Below, piece after piece: positions 17,714 through 27,976 of a stretch of 64,000 nt of DNA; the first letter of the stretch is position 1, and each line of letters begins with the position of its first letter. The DNA is taken from assembly GCA_021201795.1 (NCBI GenBank), contig JAJQEF010000013.1, forward strand, positions 1-64,000, in the 5' to 3' direction. The DNA comes from Rikenellaceae bacterium (GTDB lineage Bacteria > Bacteroidota > Bacteroidia > Bacteroidales > Rikenellaceae). Both the position numbers and the translations under genes were made by a program. The notes beneath the pieces were generated by a model that saw only the letters and a list, made by a program, of their open reading frames with translations, was not told the DNA's origin and did not search any database.

Positions 17714-18504
17714 TCTTCGGGGATATGATGTCCGGCAAGGATCTTTACCGCATTTCTCCCTTCTTCACCGAGTTCTTCGGAATATCTGTTCACAAAGAGA
17801 TTGATATGCTGCCCGATAACCTCCTCATCCATCTCCTGGGCATGGAATTTTATCCAATCGCAGGACGCTGAAGGATTCTCCTGCGCATAACGAATGCTTT
17901 GCCGCAACAATATCGTCAGTTCGCGCTGTATTTCGTATGGCAGTTCCCGTGAAACGGCGATCCCTCCCAAAGGCAAAGGCATCCCACAATAAACCTCCCA
18001 CTCCAAACCAAGGTCGGCAATGAGGGACAGGCCGCAATTTTGATACGTAAACCGTCCTTCATGGATCAATACGCCTGCGTCTACCTCTCCGGATTGTACT
18101 GCATCCGCTATATCGGAAAAAATAAATTCAGGTTTATCGGTCACTTCCGGAAACATTTTATCCATCAGCATATTCGCCGTAGTATATTTGCCCGGTACAG
18201 CGACTCTCAAACCGCGCAGGTTATCTTTCTTAACACCTTCTTTGCCCACTAATAGCGGACCATTACCGCATCCCAAGGCGCTTCCGCTGTTAAGCACACG
18301 GTAATTATCACAGATTAACGGAAGAATAGCGTAACTGAATTTAGATACAGTAACGTCTCCTGCCACAAGACTTTCATTAAGGGATTCAATATCAGCAAAA
18401 TGTGGTGTGAGTTCCAGATCGCCAGTATCTATAAGTCCGTTCAGCAGGGCATGGAACATAAAAGTATCGTTCGGACACGGCGAAATGCAGACATCTATTT
18501 TCAT
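17689..18504 (-). CDS. mqnD: 1,4-dihydroxy-6-naphthoate synthase (MqnD family)
   Basis: 271 residues from the ATG at 18504 (a TTG at 18522 is in frame but overlaps the waaA stop). The family start ISPCPNDTFMFHALL is clear, followed by SKFSYAILPL, GNGPLLV and VDAGVLIHEGRFTY, which line the ligand cleft of this periplasmic-binding-protein-like fold. MqnD opens cyclic dehypoxanthine futalosine in the futalosine route to menaquinone. No other mqn gene is in the window. It follows waaA with a 4-nt gap, so it is co-transcribed with it. Confidence 0.85.
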   Translation of the reverse strand: MKIDVCISPCPNDTFMFHALLNGLIDTGDLELTPHFADIESLNESLVAGDVTVSKFSYAILPLICDNYRVLNSGSALGCGNGPLLVGKEGVKKDNLRGLRVAVPGKYTTANMLMDKMFPEVTDKPEFIFSDIADAVQSGEVDAGVLIHEGRFTYQNCGLSLIADLGLEWEVYCGMPLPLGGIAVSRELPYEIQRELTILLRQSIRYAQENPSASCDWIKFHAQEMDEEVIGQHINLFVNRYSEELGEEGRNAVKILAGHHIPEEKWSSLFI

Positions 18505-18508
18505 GGGA

Positions 18509-19732
18509 TCATATTTTTTCAATTATAGTCTTTGTAGCTCCGGTATTCCCTGCCACATAATCGGCACAAATACCCGAAACTTCCTCATACAAGTTACTGT
18601 CATTTTTTAACAATTCCAACCATTGGTAAAGTTCCGTTGAATCCGTTATACATGTCGCTCCTCCTTTACAAAGCAATCCCCCGGCCTCTTTAAATTTTGA
18701 GTGATTCGGACCGAATGCGACAGGGAGCCCGTAAACAGCAGCTTCGAGAATATTATGTATTCCTGCCCCGAAACCTCCGCCTATGTAAGCGAAGTCTCCG
18801 TAACGGTAAAGTTTCGACAAGAGTCCCATAACGTCCACAATCAATACATCGTAATTTTCAGAGGGTATATCCGGATAAATATCGGTATATTTCAGCACCC
18901 GCCCCTCTATTTTTGAGCATATCCATGAAATATGTTCACTATTTACCTCGTGTGGTACTATAATTAATTTTATATCGGAATGATTTTGAATTTTTTCAAG
19001 TATAATCTCTTCATCCTCCTTCCACGTACTGCCTGCAATAAATATTTTCTTCCCCCCCCCGAATTTTTCAACGACGTGTAAATCGAAATCTTTATTTTTT
19101 ATTTCTGCAACCCTATCGAAACGTGTATCTCCCGAGACAGAAACATTATTTATGCCGATACCGGATAAAAGATACTTCGAATTTTCATCCTGAACGAACA
19201 GCCAGTCGAAATACTTCAGAAGTTTACGGTAGCGGCCGCCATACCACTTGAAAAACGTGGAATCCCTGCGAAACAGCGCGGATATAACATAAATCTCCGC
19301 TCCGTACCTTCTCAGATACCTCAGATAGTTCGCCCAGAATTCATACTTGATAAATACGGCTTTTTCGGGTTTGACTATCTTCAGGAACCGTTTAGCGTTT
19401 AGTTTCGTATCTGCAGGAAGGTAAAAAATATAATCCGCACCACGGTAATTTTTCGCGACTTCATAACCGGAAGGAGAAAAAAACGTCAACAGTATCTTAT
19501 ATTCGGGATACCTGACACGTATCTGTTCCATGACGGTGCGTCCCTGTTCGAATTCGCCCAGAGACGCGGCATGGAACCATATTATCCTGTCATAGATCCC
19601 GACAGTATCCCTCAGATATTGAAAAATATTCCGGCGCCCTTTTACCCATAAGGCAGCCTTACGGGTAAATAGCGAAGCTATACGGATGCCGAATACCATC
19701 AGGTAAATACCTGCATCGTAAAGTATGTTCAT
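18509..19732 (-). CDS. waaA: 3-deoxy-D-manno-octulosonic acid (Kdo) transferase
   Basis: 407 residues, GT-B fold of family GT30. N-terminal part with IIWFHAASLGEFEQG and the C-terminal nucleotide-binding part with GSTWKEDEE, YIGGGFGAGIHNILEAAVYGLPVAFGP. It transfers Kdo from CMP-Kdo to lipid A precursors at the inner membrane. Transcribed leftward, first of waaA-mqnD. Its promoter is the inner edge of a repeat array. Confidence 0.92.
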   Translation of the reverse strand: MNILYDAGIYLMVFGIRIASLFTRKAALWVKGRRNIFQYLRDTVGIYDRIIWFHAASLGEFEQGRTVMEQIRVRYPEYKILLTFFSPSGYEVAKNYRGADYIFYLPADTKLNAKRFLKIVKPEKAVFIKYEFWANYLRYLRRYGAEIYVISALFRRDSTFFKWYGGRYRKLLKYFDWLFVQDENSKYLLSGIGINNVSVSGDTRFDRVAEIKNKDFDLHVVEKFGGGKKIFIAGSTWKEDEEIILEKIQNHSDIKLIIVPHEVNSEHISWICSKIEGRVLKYTDIYPDIPSENYDVLIVDVMGLLSKLYRYGDFAYIGGGFGAGIHNILEAAVYGLPVAFGPNHSKFKEAGGLLCKGGATCITDSTELYQWLELLKNDSNLYEEVSGICADYVAGNTGATKTIIEKI

Positions 19733-19755
19733 TCAGGGTCGGTTTTATAAAAAAA

Positions 19756-19763
19756 CAAATATA
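19756..19763 (-). promoter_or_regulatory. Promoter -7 element of waaA formed at the repeat edge
   Basis: CAAATATA on the + strand is TATATTTG on the - strand, again built from the outer end of a repeat unit, just as for gltA. Confidence 0.5.
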
Positions 19764-19914
19764 GTGAAAGCTGAGAGATATCTTGCGAGTTTGCTCGTAA
19801 AGATGTCCGAAGCGCATCCTATATTATGAAAATATAGTGAAAGCTGAGAGATATCTTGCGAGTTTGCTCGTAAAGATGTCCGAAGCGCATCCTGTATTAT
19901 TTAAATATAGTGAA
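19757..19914 (-). repeat. Array of two 73-bp repeats plus a fragment, inverted relative to 16051-16272
   Basis: Units at 19757-19829 and 19830-19902 and the first 12 bases of a third at 19903-19914, directly abutting the icd stop codon. On the - strand each reads ATGCGCTTCGG, an ACGAGCAAACTCGC core and CTCTCAGCTTTCACTATATTT, closely matching the units before gltA. It fills the whole space between icd and the waaA promoter. Confidence 0.85.
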
Positions 19915-19915
19915 A

Positions 19916-21175
19916 TTAAAGATTCTTAATAACCGTATCCCTGAATTCTGTCGTACCAAGGCTTACGGAGTTCTCCATGAATCGAGCGAGGTCTTCCGTC
20001 GCATGTGCCGATTCGAATGTTTTACCCAGAGAATTTTCAATAAGCTCTGCTGCTTCCTTCCATCCGAGATGATCGAGCATCATTACTCCCGACAGCAATA
20101 ATGACGATGGGTTGACGATATTTTTCCCGGCAATGTCCGGTGCTGTACCATGTGTTGCCTCGAATATCGCATGACCTGTTTTGTAGTTTATATTTGATCC
20201 GGGAGCGATACCTATTCCACCTACCATCGCGGCAAGTTGGTCGGAGATATAATCGCCGTTGAGATTAAGTGTGGCGATAACCGAATATTTTTCAGGGCTC
20301 AGGAGGGTATTTTGCAGGAAGGCGTCTGCTATAACATCCTTTATTATTATTCTGCCTTGGTTCACCGCTTCTGCGAGAGCCTTGTCAGCAGATTCTTTTC
20401 CTTTGGTTTTGCGGATATGTTCATATTCGACCATAGAGAATGTCGTACCGTAAAATTCCGTTTCCGCAAGTTCATACCCCCAGTTTTTGAACCCACCTTC
20501 GGTAAATTTCATAATATTTCCTTTGTGGACCAGTGTTACGGAGGGGAGGTTGTTTTTTATTGCGTATTCTATGGCTGCCTTAACGAGTCTCTGACTGCCT
20601 TCTTTGGATACCGGTTTTACTCCGAAAGAAGAGGATTCGGGAAATCTCACTTTATCCACTCCCATTTCATTTTGCAGGAAATAGAGGAATTTCTTCGCTT
20701 CCGGAGTTCCTGTATTCCATTCGATTCCCGCATAAATGTCTTCGGTATTTTCGCGGAAGATATACATGTCTACTTTTTGCGGTTCCTTTACGGGTGATGA
20801 CACTCCTTTGTACCATTTCACCGGACGCAGGCATACGTAAAGATCCAGCTTCTGTCTCAAGGCAACGTTGAGAGATCTTATTCCGCCCCCTATTGGAGTA
20901 GTCAGAGGGCCCTTGATTCCTATAAGATATTCCCTGAAGGCTTCCATCGTTTCTTCGGGGAGCCATGTACCTGTGATATTATATGCTTTTTCCCCGGCGA
21001 GAACTTCCTTCCATTCGATCTTTTTGGTTCCGCCGTATGTTTTTTCAATAGCTTTGTCGATTATTGCCTGTGATGCAGGAGTTATTTCCGCTCCTACGCC
21101 GTCCCCTTCAATATAGGGTATGGTCACAATATCCGGAACGAGTAGTTTGCCTCCGGAAAAAGTTGCTTTGCCCAT
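19916..21175 (-). CDS. icd: NADP-dependent isocitrate dehydrogenase
   Basis: 419 residues, typical of the dimeric bacterial enzyme. Substrate loop [23 protein letters not shown] with the regulatory Ser, [12 protein letters not shown], and the cofactor region [13 protein letters not shown]. It oxidises isocitrate to 2-oxoglutarate. Last gene of lon-tsaE-icd (18-nt gap after tsaE). gltA for the preceding step is nearby but separately transcribed. Confidence 0.95.
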   Translation of the reverse strand: MGKATFSGGKLLVPDIVTIPYIEGDGVGAEITPASQAIIDKAIEKTYGGTKKIEWKEVLAGEKAYNITGTWLPEETMEAFREYLIGIKGPLTTPIGGGIRSLNVALRQKLDLYVCLRPVKWYKGVSSPVKEPQKVDMYIFRENTEDIYAGIEWNTGTPEAKKFLYFLQNEMGVDKVRFPESSSFGVKPVSKEGSQRLVKAAIEYAIKNNLPSVTLVHKGNIMKFTEGGFKNWGYELAETEFYGTTFSMVEYEHIRKTKGKESADKALAEAVNQGRIIIKDVIADAFLQNTLLSPEKYSVIATLNLNGDYISDQLAAMVGGIGIAPGSNINYKTGHAIFEATHGTAPDIAGKNIVNPSSLLLSGVMMLDHLGWKEAAELIENSLGKTFESAHATEDLARFMENSVSLGTTEFRDTVIKNL

Positions 21176-21193
21176 GATATTTTTGTTTATGGA

Positions 21194-21613
21194 TTAGTCG
21201 TTCACCGTGATTATACGGTGTCCTTTTTCGTTTACTTCGATATTTATCCTGATTGCGTCGGCGGGAAGTATAGATTCTATTTTTTCCGGCCATTCGATAA
21301 GACATAGTGCATCGCTTTCGATATATTCGTCATAACCGAAATCGTATGCCTCCTCCGGTTTGTCGATGCGGTAGAAATCAAAATGGAAAATTACGTCGTC
21401 GTAATCCGTTCTGTATTCGTTTACAATGGCGAATGTGGGGCTGTTTACCGAGTCGCGTACTCCCAGTAGACTGCACATTTCCCGAATGAGTGTGGTTTTG
21501 CCTGCGCCCATCTCGCCGTAAAAAGCGAAAACCCCTTTGCTGCCGGTTTTCTCGAGGAGCTTTTCGGCAGCAAAGGGGAGGTCGTCCAGGTTTTTTACCT
21601 GTATTTTTTCCAT
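21194..21613 (-). CDS. tsaE: tRNA threonylcarbamoyladenosine ATPase TsaE
   Basis: 139 residues, normal for TsaE. P-loop GEMGAGKTTLIREMC at about 31-45, SPTFAIVNEY, and the FHFDFYRI and LIEWPEKIESILP motifs. TsaE energises the TsaB/TsaD complex that makes t6A37 in ANN-decoding tRNAs. It starts 2 nt after lon ends. Confidence 0.93.
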   Translation of the reverse strand: MEKIQVKNLDDLPFAAEKLLEKTGSKGVFAFYGEMGAGKTTLIREMCSLLGVRDSVNSPTFAIVNEYRTDYDDVIFHFDFYRIDKPEEAYDFGYDEYIESDALCLIEWPEKIESILPADAIRINIEVNEKGHRIITVND

Positions 21614-21615
21614 TA

Positions 21616-24042
21616 TCAGATAAGTGCTTTTTTCAGTACATCTTCATTGGTGCGGGCATAATCGAAAGATATCCCCTGAATGTATTCTTCCTTTATTTCG
21701 TTTATATCTTTGCGATTGTCTTCACTGAGAATAATTTCTTTTATTCCGGCGCGTTTTGCCGCAAGGATTTTTTCCTTGATTCCGCCTACGGGAAGTACGC
21801 GTCCGCGGAGTGTCGTTTCTCCGGTCATAGCGATATGTTCCTTCACGCGTTTGCCAGTGTAAGTAGACGCAAGCGAGGTAAGCATAGTTATACCGGCACT
21901 CGGGCCATCCTTTGGAACTGCTCCTTCGGGAACATGGATATGAATATCATAATCGGCAAATAACTTTTCTTTGATGCCCAATTTCTCTGCATTGGATTTC
22001 AGCCATTTAAGGGCAAGAGTTGCCGATTCCTTCATGACGTCGCCGAGGCTTCCGGTCATAGAGAGGTTTCCCTTACCTTTACTAAGCGAAGATTCGATAT
22101 ATAGGATATCGCCGCCGACTTCAGTCCATGCCAATCCTGTTACTACTCCTATGATTTCATTTCCTTCGTACATATCGTTTTTGAACTTAGGCACTCCGAG
22201 GATATTTTCGATCTCTTCGATCTTCATTTCAACGTTGTATTCCTCTTCGAATCCGATATTTTTAGCGCGGTGACGGACAAGTTTTGCAATAAGTTTATCC
22301 AGCGTACGTACACCTGATTCTCTGGTGTATTCCGAGATCACTTTTTCAATCATCTTGTTGGACAGTCTGAATTCTTTGGATGTTACTCCGTGCGCTTCCA
22401 ACTGTTTGGGGATGAGGTGTTTTTTCGCTATCTGTATTTTGTCCTCCAGTATATAACCATGTATGTTTATCATTTCCATCCTGTCGCGAAGGGCAGGGGA
22501 TATGGTCGCTATGTTGTTAGCCGTAGCGATGAACATTACTTTCGAGAGATCGTATTCGATATCCAGGTAGTTATCGTGGAACGTGGTGTTCTGTTCCGGA
22601 TCGAGAACTTCCAGAAGCGCCGATGCAGGGTCGCCGTGATTGCTTGCGCCTACCTTGTCGATTTCGTCGAGTATCACTACCGGATTTGAAGATTCGCATC
22701 TTCTGATCGTCTGGATAATGCGTCCGGGCATCGCTCCTATATAAGTACGTCTGTGTCCGCGTATCTCGGCTTCATCGTGAATGCCTCCGAGGGATATGCG
22801 TCCGAACTTACGTTTAAGGGCCGCAGCTACGGATTTGCCTAAAGAGGTTTTACCGACACCCGGAGGACCGTACAGACACAGAATAGGCGATTTGAGGTCT
22901 CCTTTCAGCTTAAGCACTGCAAGGTGTTCCAGAATCCTGTCTTTTACTTCGTCGAGTCCGAAGTGATCCGCATCCAGACGTTTTTTTGCATGTTTCAGAT
23001 CGAAGTTATCTTTGGTGTACGAGTTCCACGGTAGATCCAGCATCAACTGTAAATAGTTGATCTGCACCGAATATTCGGCAACGGCGGGATTCATTCTTTC
23101 CAGTTTGCTGAGTTCCTTATAGAATACCTCTTCGACTTCTTTGCTCCATTTTTTCTTTTCCGCACGTTCGCGCAGTTCTTCGAAATCCTTTTCTACCGGA
23201 TCGTCTCCGAGCTCGTCCTGTATGGTGCGTATCTGCTGTTGGAGATAATATTCCTTCTGCTGCAGGTCTAAATTGCGTTTTACTTTGGACTGAATTTCAC
23301 TTTTAAGCTGTAAGAGCTGTTGTTCTTTCACGAGGATTTCAAGAAGGTATCTTGCGCGTGCCAGAAGTCCCGGAGCCTCGAGCAGCCTCTGTCTGTCTAC
23401 GTCCTGAAGTTCCATGTTGGAAGATACGAAATTCAGGATCCCTCTGCTGCTGTCGATGTTTTTAATAGCGAAAGAAGCCTCTTTCGGCATCGATGGCGAG
23501 ATATTGATAATATTCAGCGCGACATCTTTTATCGACTCGACAAGTGCTTCGAATTCTATATTTCCTTTGGACGGAATACTGTCTGTAATGATCCGTATTT
23601 CCGCTCTTAGAAACGGTTTGGTTTCGATATAGTTCTCTATTTCGATTTTTTCGAGTCCGTGCAGTATTACCGTAAGGTTGCCGTTGGGCATCTCGAGGAT
23701 TTTAAGTATCCGTGCCGCCGTACCGATCTTGTAAAGATCGTCCGGTGCAGGATTTTCAACACTGGCATCCTTTTGGAGAACCGCACCGAGGATACCTCCT
23801 TCGGTATCGACCTCTTTTACCAGTTTCATCGAGCGTTCGCGTCCGACCGTGATGGGCGTTATCGACCCGGGAAACAGCACCGAACTTCTTAACGTAAGGA
23901 TAGGAAGTGCCGTGGGAATTTCGATAGTTTCGCTGTCTTCTTCGTCTTCCGAGGAGATTATGGGTATTATCTGGTGCTTATTCTCCAGAATATCCGAAAT
24001 ATTTTTAAATTCCTCAGCAATATCTTTATATTTTTCACTCAT
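21616..24042 (-). CDS. lon: ATP-dependent protease Lon
   Basis: 808 residues from the ATG at 24042; a GTG at 24054 in the same frame would add four residues. Order: N-terminal substrate domain, coiled region about 230-290, AAA+ module with Walker [14 protein letters not shown] and [10 protein letters not shown], and the C-terminal S16 protease with the Ser in [11 protein letters not shown] and the Lys in [14 protein letters not shown]. It degrades misfolded and regulatory cytosolic proteins. First gene of lon-tsaE-icd. Confidence 0.95.
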   Translation of the reverse strand: MSEKYKDIAEEFKNISDILENKHQIIPIISSEDEEDSETIEIPTALPILTLRSSVLFPGSITPITVGRERSMKLVKEVDTEGGILGAVLQKDASVENPAPDDLYKIGTAARILKILEMPNGNLTVILHGLEKIEIENYIETKPFLRAEIRIITDSIPSKGNIEFEALVESIKDVALNIINISPSMPKEASFAIKNIDSSRGILNFVSSNMELQDVDRQRLLEAPGLLARARYLLEILVKEQQLLQLKSEIQSKVKRNLDLQQKEYYLQQQIRTIQDELGDDPVEKDFEELRERAEKKKWSKEVEEVFYKELSKLERMNPAVAEYSVQINYLQLMLDLPWNSYTKDNFDLKHAKKRLDADHFGLDEVKDRILEHLAVLKLKGDLKSPILCLYGPPGVGKTSLGKSVAAALKRKFGRISLGGIHDEAEIRGHRRTYIGAMPGRIIQTIRRCESSNPVVILDEIDKVGASNHGDPASALLEVLDPEQNTTFHDNYLDIEYDLSKVMFIATANNIATISPALRDRMEMINIHGYILEDKIQIAKKHLIPKQLEAHGVTSKEFRLSNKMIEKVISEYTRESGVRTLDKLIAKLVRHRAKNIGFEEEYNVEMKIEEIENILGVPKFKNDMYEGNEIIGVVTGLAWTEVGGDILYIESSLSKGKGNLSMTGSLGDVMKESATLALKWLKSNAEKLGIKEKLFADYDIHIHVPEGAVPKDGPSAGITMLTSLASTYTGKRVKEHIAMTGETTLRGRVLPVGGIKEKILAAKRAGIKEIILSEDNRKDINEIKEEYIQGISFDYARTNEDVLKKALI

Positions 24043-24068
24043 TTTTTCTTTCACAAATTTCGCGGCTT

Positions 24069-24076
24069 CAAAGGTA
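24069..24076 (-). promoter_or_regulatory. Promoter -7 element of lon-tsaE-icd
   Basis: CAAAGGTA on the + strand is TACCTTTG on the - strand, 26 nt before the ATG at 24042. No clear -33 box and no heat-shock-type element recognised. Confidence 0.55.
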
Positions 24077-24173
24077 TGAATTTTTTACCACTATTAATAA
24101 TAAGTATAACGGCGACTTGTAAATTGTTATTATTTAGTTTTACGTAGATTACGATATTGTAGCTAAAATTAAG

Positions 24174-24181
24174 TATCTTTG
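24174..24181 (+). promoter_or_regulatory. Promoter -7 element of valS
   Basis: TATCTTTG, about 100 nt before the valS start. The leader holds CTGCCAAATTGGCAG (24207-24221), an inverted repeat, but no T-box-like organisation could be recognised. Confidence 0.5.
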
Positions 24182-24280
24182 CAAATCGTGTGCAAAACCG
24201 TAATCCTGCCAAATTGGCAGAAGCGTTTGCAGAAATACACTTTTATTATTCTGAAAAATTTCAATTTATAGTTTAAATAA

Positions 24281-26911
24281 ATGGATAAGCTGTCAAAATA
24301 CACCCCTTCGGAGATAGAATCCAAGTGGTATGCGTATTGGACCGAAAAGGGATATTTCAGGTCGGAGCCTGATGAAAGGGAACCTTATACTATCGTGATC
24401 CCGCCTCCGAATGTTACCGGAGTACTTCATATGGGACATATGTTGAATAATACCATACAGGATGTTCTGGTCAGACGTGCCCGAATGAACGGATATAATG
24501 CTTGCTGGGTTCCCGGTACGGATCATGCTTCGATTGCTACGGAAGCGAAAGTCGTACAGAAACTTAAAGCTGAAGGAATAGATAAAAACGAACTCACGCG
24601 CGAAGAATTTCTTCAGCATGCGTGGGAATGGAAAGAGAAGCACGGGGGAATAATACTGGAACAGCTTAAAAAACTGGGGGCTTCGTGTGACTGGGACCGT
24701 ACGGCATTTACGATGGATCCGTCCATGAGCGAGAGCGTGATAAAGGTGTTCGTGGACCTGTACAACAAAGGTAAAATTTACCGCGGCGTACGGATGGTAA
24801 ACTGGGATACTGCAGCGCAAACGGCACTCTCGGACGAGGAAGTTTTGTACAGGGAGACCAATGGTAAATTATTTTACCTGAGATATAAAATCGAAGGATG
24901 TGAGGAATGTCTCATAGTGGCGACGACGCGTCCGGAAACAATTCTGGGGGATACGGCGGTATGCGTTAACCCGAACGATGAAAGGTATAAAAACATCGTA
25001 GGTAAAAAGGTTATTGTTCCGTTAGTTAACAGGGCTGTTCCTGTTATTGCGGACGACTATGTTGATATAGAGTTCGGTACGGGAGCGCTTAAAATCACCC
25101 CTGCGCATGATATTAACGACTACGTTATAGGCGACAGATATAATCTCGAGACGATAGATATCTTTAATGATGACGGAACATTGAATGAGTACGGCGGTAT
25201 ATATGCCGGGATGGACAGATTCGATGTTCGTAAGAAGATAGAGGCGGATCTTATCGACGCCGGTCTTATGGAAAAAGTCGAAAACTATACGAATAAAGTA
25301 GGTTTTTCCGAAAGAACGAGCGTGGCGATCGAACCGAAACTTTCGATGCAGTGGTTCCTGAATATGGAAGAATTGGCACATCCTGCGCTTAAGGCGGTCA
25401 TGGAAGATATAATTAAACTTTATCCTTCGAAATTCAAGAATACTTACCGTCATTGGATGGAGAATATCAAGGACTGGTGCATCTCCCGTCAGTTATGGTG
25501 GGGGCAGCAGATACCAGCCTATTATTTACCGCAGGGCGGATATGTGGTTGCGGAAACTCCGGAAGAGGCTCTCGAGCTTGCAAAGCAGAAGACAGGCGAC
25601 AGCACTCTGACAATTAACGATATCAAACGCGATCCGGATGTACTCGATACTTGGTTCTCGTCATGGTTGTGGCCGATATCGGTGTTTGACGGGATACGTA
25701 ATCCTGAGAATAAGGATATAGAATATTATTACCCTACGAACGATCTTGTTACGGGACCGGATATATTGTTCTTCTGGGTAGCGAGAATGATTATTGCCGG
25801 TTATGAATATCGGAATGACAAACCGTTTAAAAGCGTTTATCTGACAGGTATCGTAAGGGATAAACTCAGAAGGAAAATGAGTAAGTCGCTCGGTAACTCG
25901 CCGGATACGTTGGATCTTATCGCTGAATACGGAGCTGACGGTGTGAGGGTTGCAATGCTCCTATGTTCTTCCGCCGGCAACGACCTGTTATTTGACGAGG
26001 CGTTATGCGAACAGGGAAGAAACTTCGGAAATAAAATATGGAACGCGTTTAAACTTGTGAGTTCATGGACGGTAGACCAATCTTTGCCCCGGAGTGAAAA
26101 TAATTCCATAGCTGTGAAATGGGTCGATTCCGTATTGAACAGTAATATAAAAGAGATAGAAGCTGATTTTACGGAATACAGGATATCGGAAGCTTTGATG
26201 AAGATTTATAAACTGTTTTGGGATGAATTCTCAGGATGGTATCTTGAACTTGTGAAACCTGCATATCAACAGCCTATCGACCCTGCGACATACCATTCTA
26301 CGCTCGGTTTTTTTGAAAAACTTTTGAAACTTCTTCATCCTTTTATGCCGTTCATAACGGAAGAATTGTGGCAGACGATGGATATAGATAAGATTACGGA
26401 TTCCATAATGATCGATAAACTTCCTGAGGCTGGAGATGTGGATGAAGTCTTATTGTCTCAGTTCGAGTTGGTTAAAGAGGTTATCGGTGCCGTTAGAAAT
26501 ATCAGGAAGGAAAAAAATATTCCGAATAAAGAAATTCTGGAACTTTTCGTGGTTCCAGATGAGAATTATCATGACAGATTTGACAGTGTTCTTGTCAAAA
26601 TGGCAAATCTTTCCGGGATTCGGACAACGAATGAGAAAATCGGCAACTCTGTTTCATTCATTGTGAAGAGTACGGAATATTTTGTTCCGATGTCGGACAA
26701 CATAAATATTGAAGAGGAGTTGGATAAATTGAATACTGATCTGAAGTATTACGAAGGCTTCCTTGCTTCAGTTATGAAGAAACTCGGCAATGAGCGGTTT
26801 GTGCAAAGCGCTCCGGCAAATGTTGTGGCAAATGAAAATGCCAAAAAGAATGATGCGGAGGCGAAGATTAAGGCGATAAAAGAACGGATACAGGATTTGT
26901 CCGGTAAATAA
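24281..26911 (+). CDS. valS: Valyl-tRNA synthetase
   Basis: 876 residues, full length class Ia synthetase. [16 protein letters not shown] holds the HIGH-type signature (HMGH), the CP1 editing domain follows (about 170-400, with [13 protein letters not shown]), then KMSKSLGNS, the anticodon-binding helical domain and a C-terminal coiled-coil arm (about 810-876) that contacts tRNA. Monocistronic, with a strong bidirectional terminator shared with ftsY. Confidence 0.97.
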   Translation: MDKLSKYTPSEIESKWYAYWTEKGYFRSEPDEREPYTIVIPPPNVTGVLHMGHMLNNTIQDVLVRRARMNGYNACWVPGTDHASIATEAKVVQKLKAEGIDKNELTREEFLQHAWEWKEKHGGIILEQLKKLGASCDWDRTAFTMDPSMSESVIKVFVDLYNKGKIYRGVRMVNWDTAAQTALSDEEVLYRETNGKLFYLRYKIEGCEECLIVATTRPETILGDTAVCVNPNDERYKNIVGKKVIVPLVNRAVPVIADDYVDIEFGTGALKITPAHDINDYVIGDRYNLETIDIFNDDGTLNEYGGIYAGMDRFDVRKKIEADLIDAGLMEKVENYTNKVGFSERTSVAIEPKLSMQWFLNMEELAHPALKAVMEDIIKLYPSKFKNTYRHWMENIKDWCISRQLWWGQQIPAYYLPQGGYVVAETPEEALELAKQKTGDSTLTINDIKRDPDVLDTWFSSWLWPISVFDGIRNPENKDIEYYYPTNDLVTGPDILFFWVARMIIAGYEYRNDKPFKSVYLTGIVRDKLRRKMSKSLGNSPDTLDLIAEYGADGVRVAMLLCSSAGNDLLFDEALCEQGRNFGNKIWNAFKLVSSWTVDQSLPRSENNSIAVKWVDSVLNSNIKEIEADFTEYRISEALMKIYKLFWDEFSGWYLELVKPAYQQPIDPATYHSTLGFFEKLLKLLHPFMPFITEELWQTMDIDKITDSIMIDKLPEAGDVDEVLLSQFELVKEVIGAVRNIRKEKNIPNKEILELFVVPDENYHDRFDSVLVKMANLSGIRTTNEKIGNSVSFIVKSTEYFVPMSDNINIEEELDKLNTDLKYYEGFLASVMKKLGNERFVQSAPANVVANENAKKNDAEAKIKAIKERIQDLSGK

Positions 26912-26914
26912 AAT

Positions 26915-26945
26915 AAAAACCGCATTCGAAAGAATGCGGTTTTTA
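26915..26945. terminator. Bidirectional terminator between valS and ftsY
   Basis: AAAAACCGCATTC and GAATGCGGTTTTT form a 13-bp stem around GAAA, a stable tetraloop-like turn, with A and T tracts on the flanks. Confidence 0.9.
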
Positions 26946-26960
26946 TTTTATAAGATTAAA

Positions 26961-27923
26961 TCATCCGAAGAGACTGTCTACAAATTCGTGTTTATCGAAT
27001 ACCTGGAGATGGTCTATTCCTTCACCGACACCGATATACATCACCGGAATTTTAAATGCGTCAGAGATGCCTATGACTACACCGCCTTTAGCTGTTCCGT
27101 CGAGTTTCGTTATGGCCAGCGATGTGACATGGGTTGCCGCTGTGAACTGCTTTGCCTGTTCGAAAGCGTTTTGTCCGGTCGAACCGTCGAGAACCAGCAT
27201 TACTTCGTGCGGAGCATCAGGGATGATCTTCTGCATGACGTTCCGTATTTTGGTAAGTTCGTTCATGAGTCCGATTTTATTGTGAAGCCTACCTGCTGTG
27301 TCTATAAGTACTACATCCGCATCGTTGGCTTTAGCCGATTTCAAGGTGTCGTATGCAACTGATGCAGGATCGGATCCCATTTGCTGTTTAACCATAACGG
27401 CTCCCGCGCGCCGGGCCCATACTTCGAGTTGGTCGATAGCAGCTGCGCGGAACGTATCTGCAGCACCGATATAAACTTTTTTTCCTGCCTTTGTAAGTTG
27501 CGCGGCAATTTTGCCTATAGTCGTGGTTTTACCTACTCCGTTCACTCCGACCACCATCACCACGAACGGATTTCCGTCTTTTTTCTGGAAAGAAAAACCG
27601 AGATCGCTTGTCGCTCCGGTCTCGTTCTCTGCAAGAAGCGCTGAGATTTCTTCCCGCAGAATATTATTCAACTCGGAAGTATTCATGTATTTATCTTCCG
27701 CCACACGTTTTTCGATCCGTTCGATTATTCTTATCGTCGTGTCTACTCCTACGTCGGAAGTAATAAGTATTTCTTCCAGATTGTCCAGAACCTCGTCGTC
27801 TACTTTCGATTTGCCTGCTACGGCACGTGCGATCTTTGAGAAAATACCTTCCTTTGTTTTTTCGAGACCTTTGTCAAGATTCTCTTTATTTTGCTTCTTT
27901 GAGAAAAAACCGAATATGCCCAT
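26961..27923 (-). CDS. ftsY: Signal recognition particle receptor FtsY
   Basis: 320 residues: short charged N-terminal region, NG domain with helical N part (about 20-100) and GTPase G part. GVNGVGKTTT P-loop at 126-135, ADTFRAAAIDQL, LIDTAGR and ITKLDGTAKGG are all present, ending in the usual GVGEGIDHLQVFD. It docks SRP-ribosome complexes at the inner membrane. The long acidic A domain of E. coli FtsY is missing, as in many Bacteroidota. It is followed downstream (leftward) by the valS terminator. Confidence 0.95.
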   Translation of the reverse strand: MGIFGFFSKKQNKENLDKGLEKTKEGIFSKIARAVAGKSKVDDEVLDNLEEILITSDVGVDTTIRIIERIEKRVAEDKYMNTSELNNILREEISALLAENETGATSDLGFSFQKKDGNPFVVMVVGVNGVGKTTTIGKIAAQLTKAGKKVYIGAADTFRAAAIDQLEVWARRAGAVMVKQQMGSDPASVAYDTLKSAKANDADVVLIDTAGRLHNKIGLMNELTKIRNVMQKIIPDAPHEVMLVLDGSTGQNAFEQAKQFTAATHVTSLAITKLDGTAKGGVVIGISDAFKIPVMYIGVGEGIDHLQVFDKHEFVDSLFG

Positions 27924-27976
27924 TTGCTATATATAATTTCTGTAAAGTTACTATTTTATAATAAAAAATTATAAAA

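Noticed and set aside
16051..19914. Composite transposon or IS ends around gltA-waaA
   Set aside because: No transposase and no target-site duplications; the enclosed genes are core genes.
20237..20797. 186-codon reading frame on the + strand
   Set aside because: Antisense to the conserved part of icd.
24182..24280. T-box riboswitch before valS
   Set aside because: No T-box consensus, no specifier stem and no terminator hairpin could be recognised in about 100 nt.
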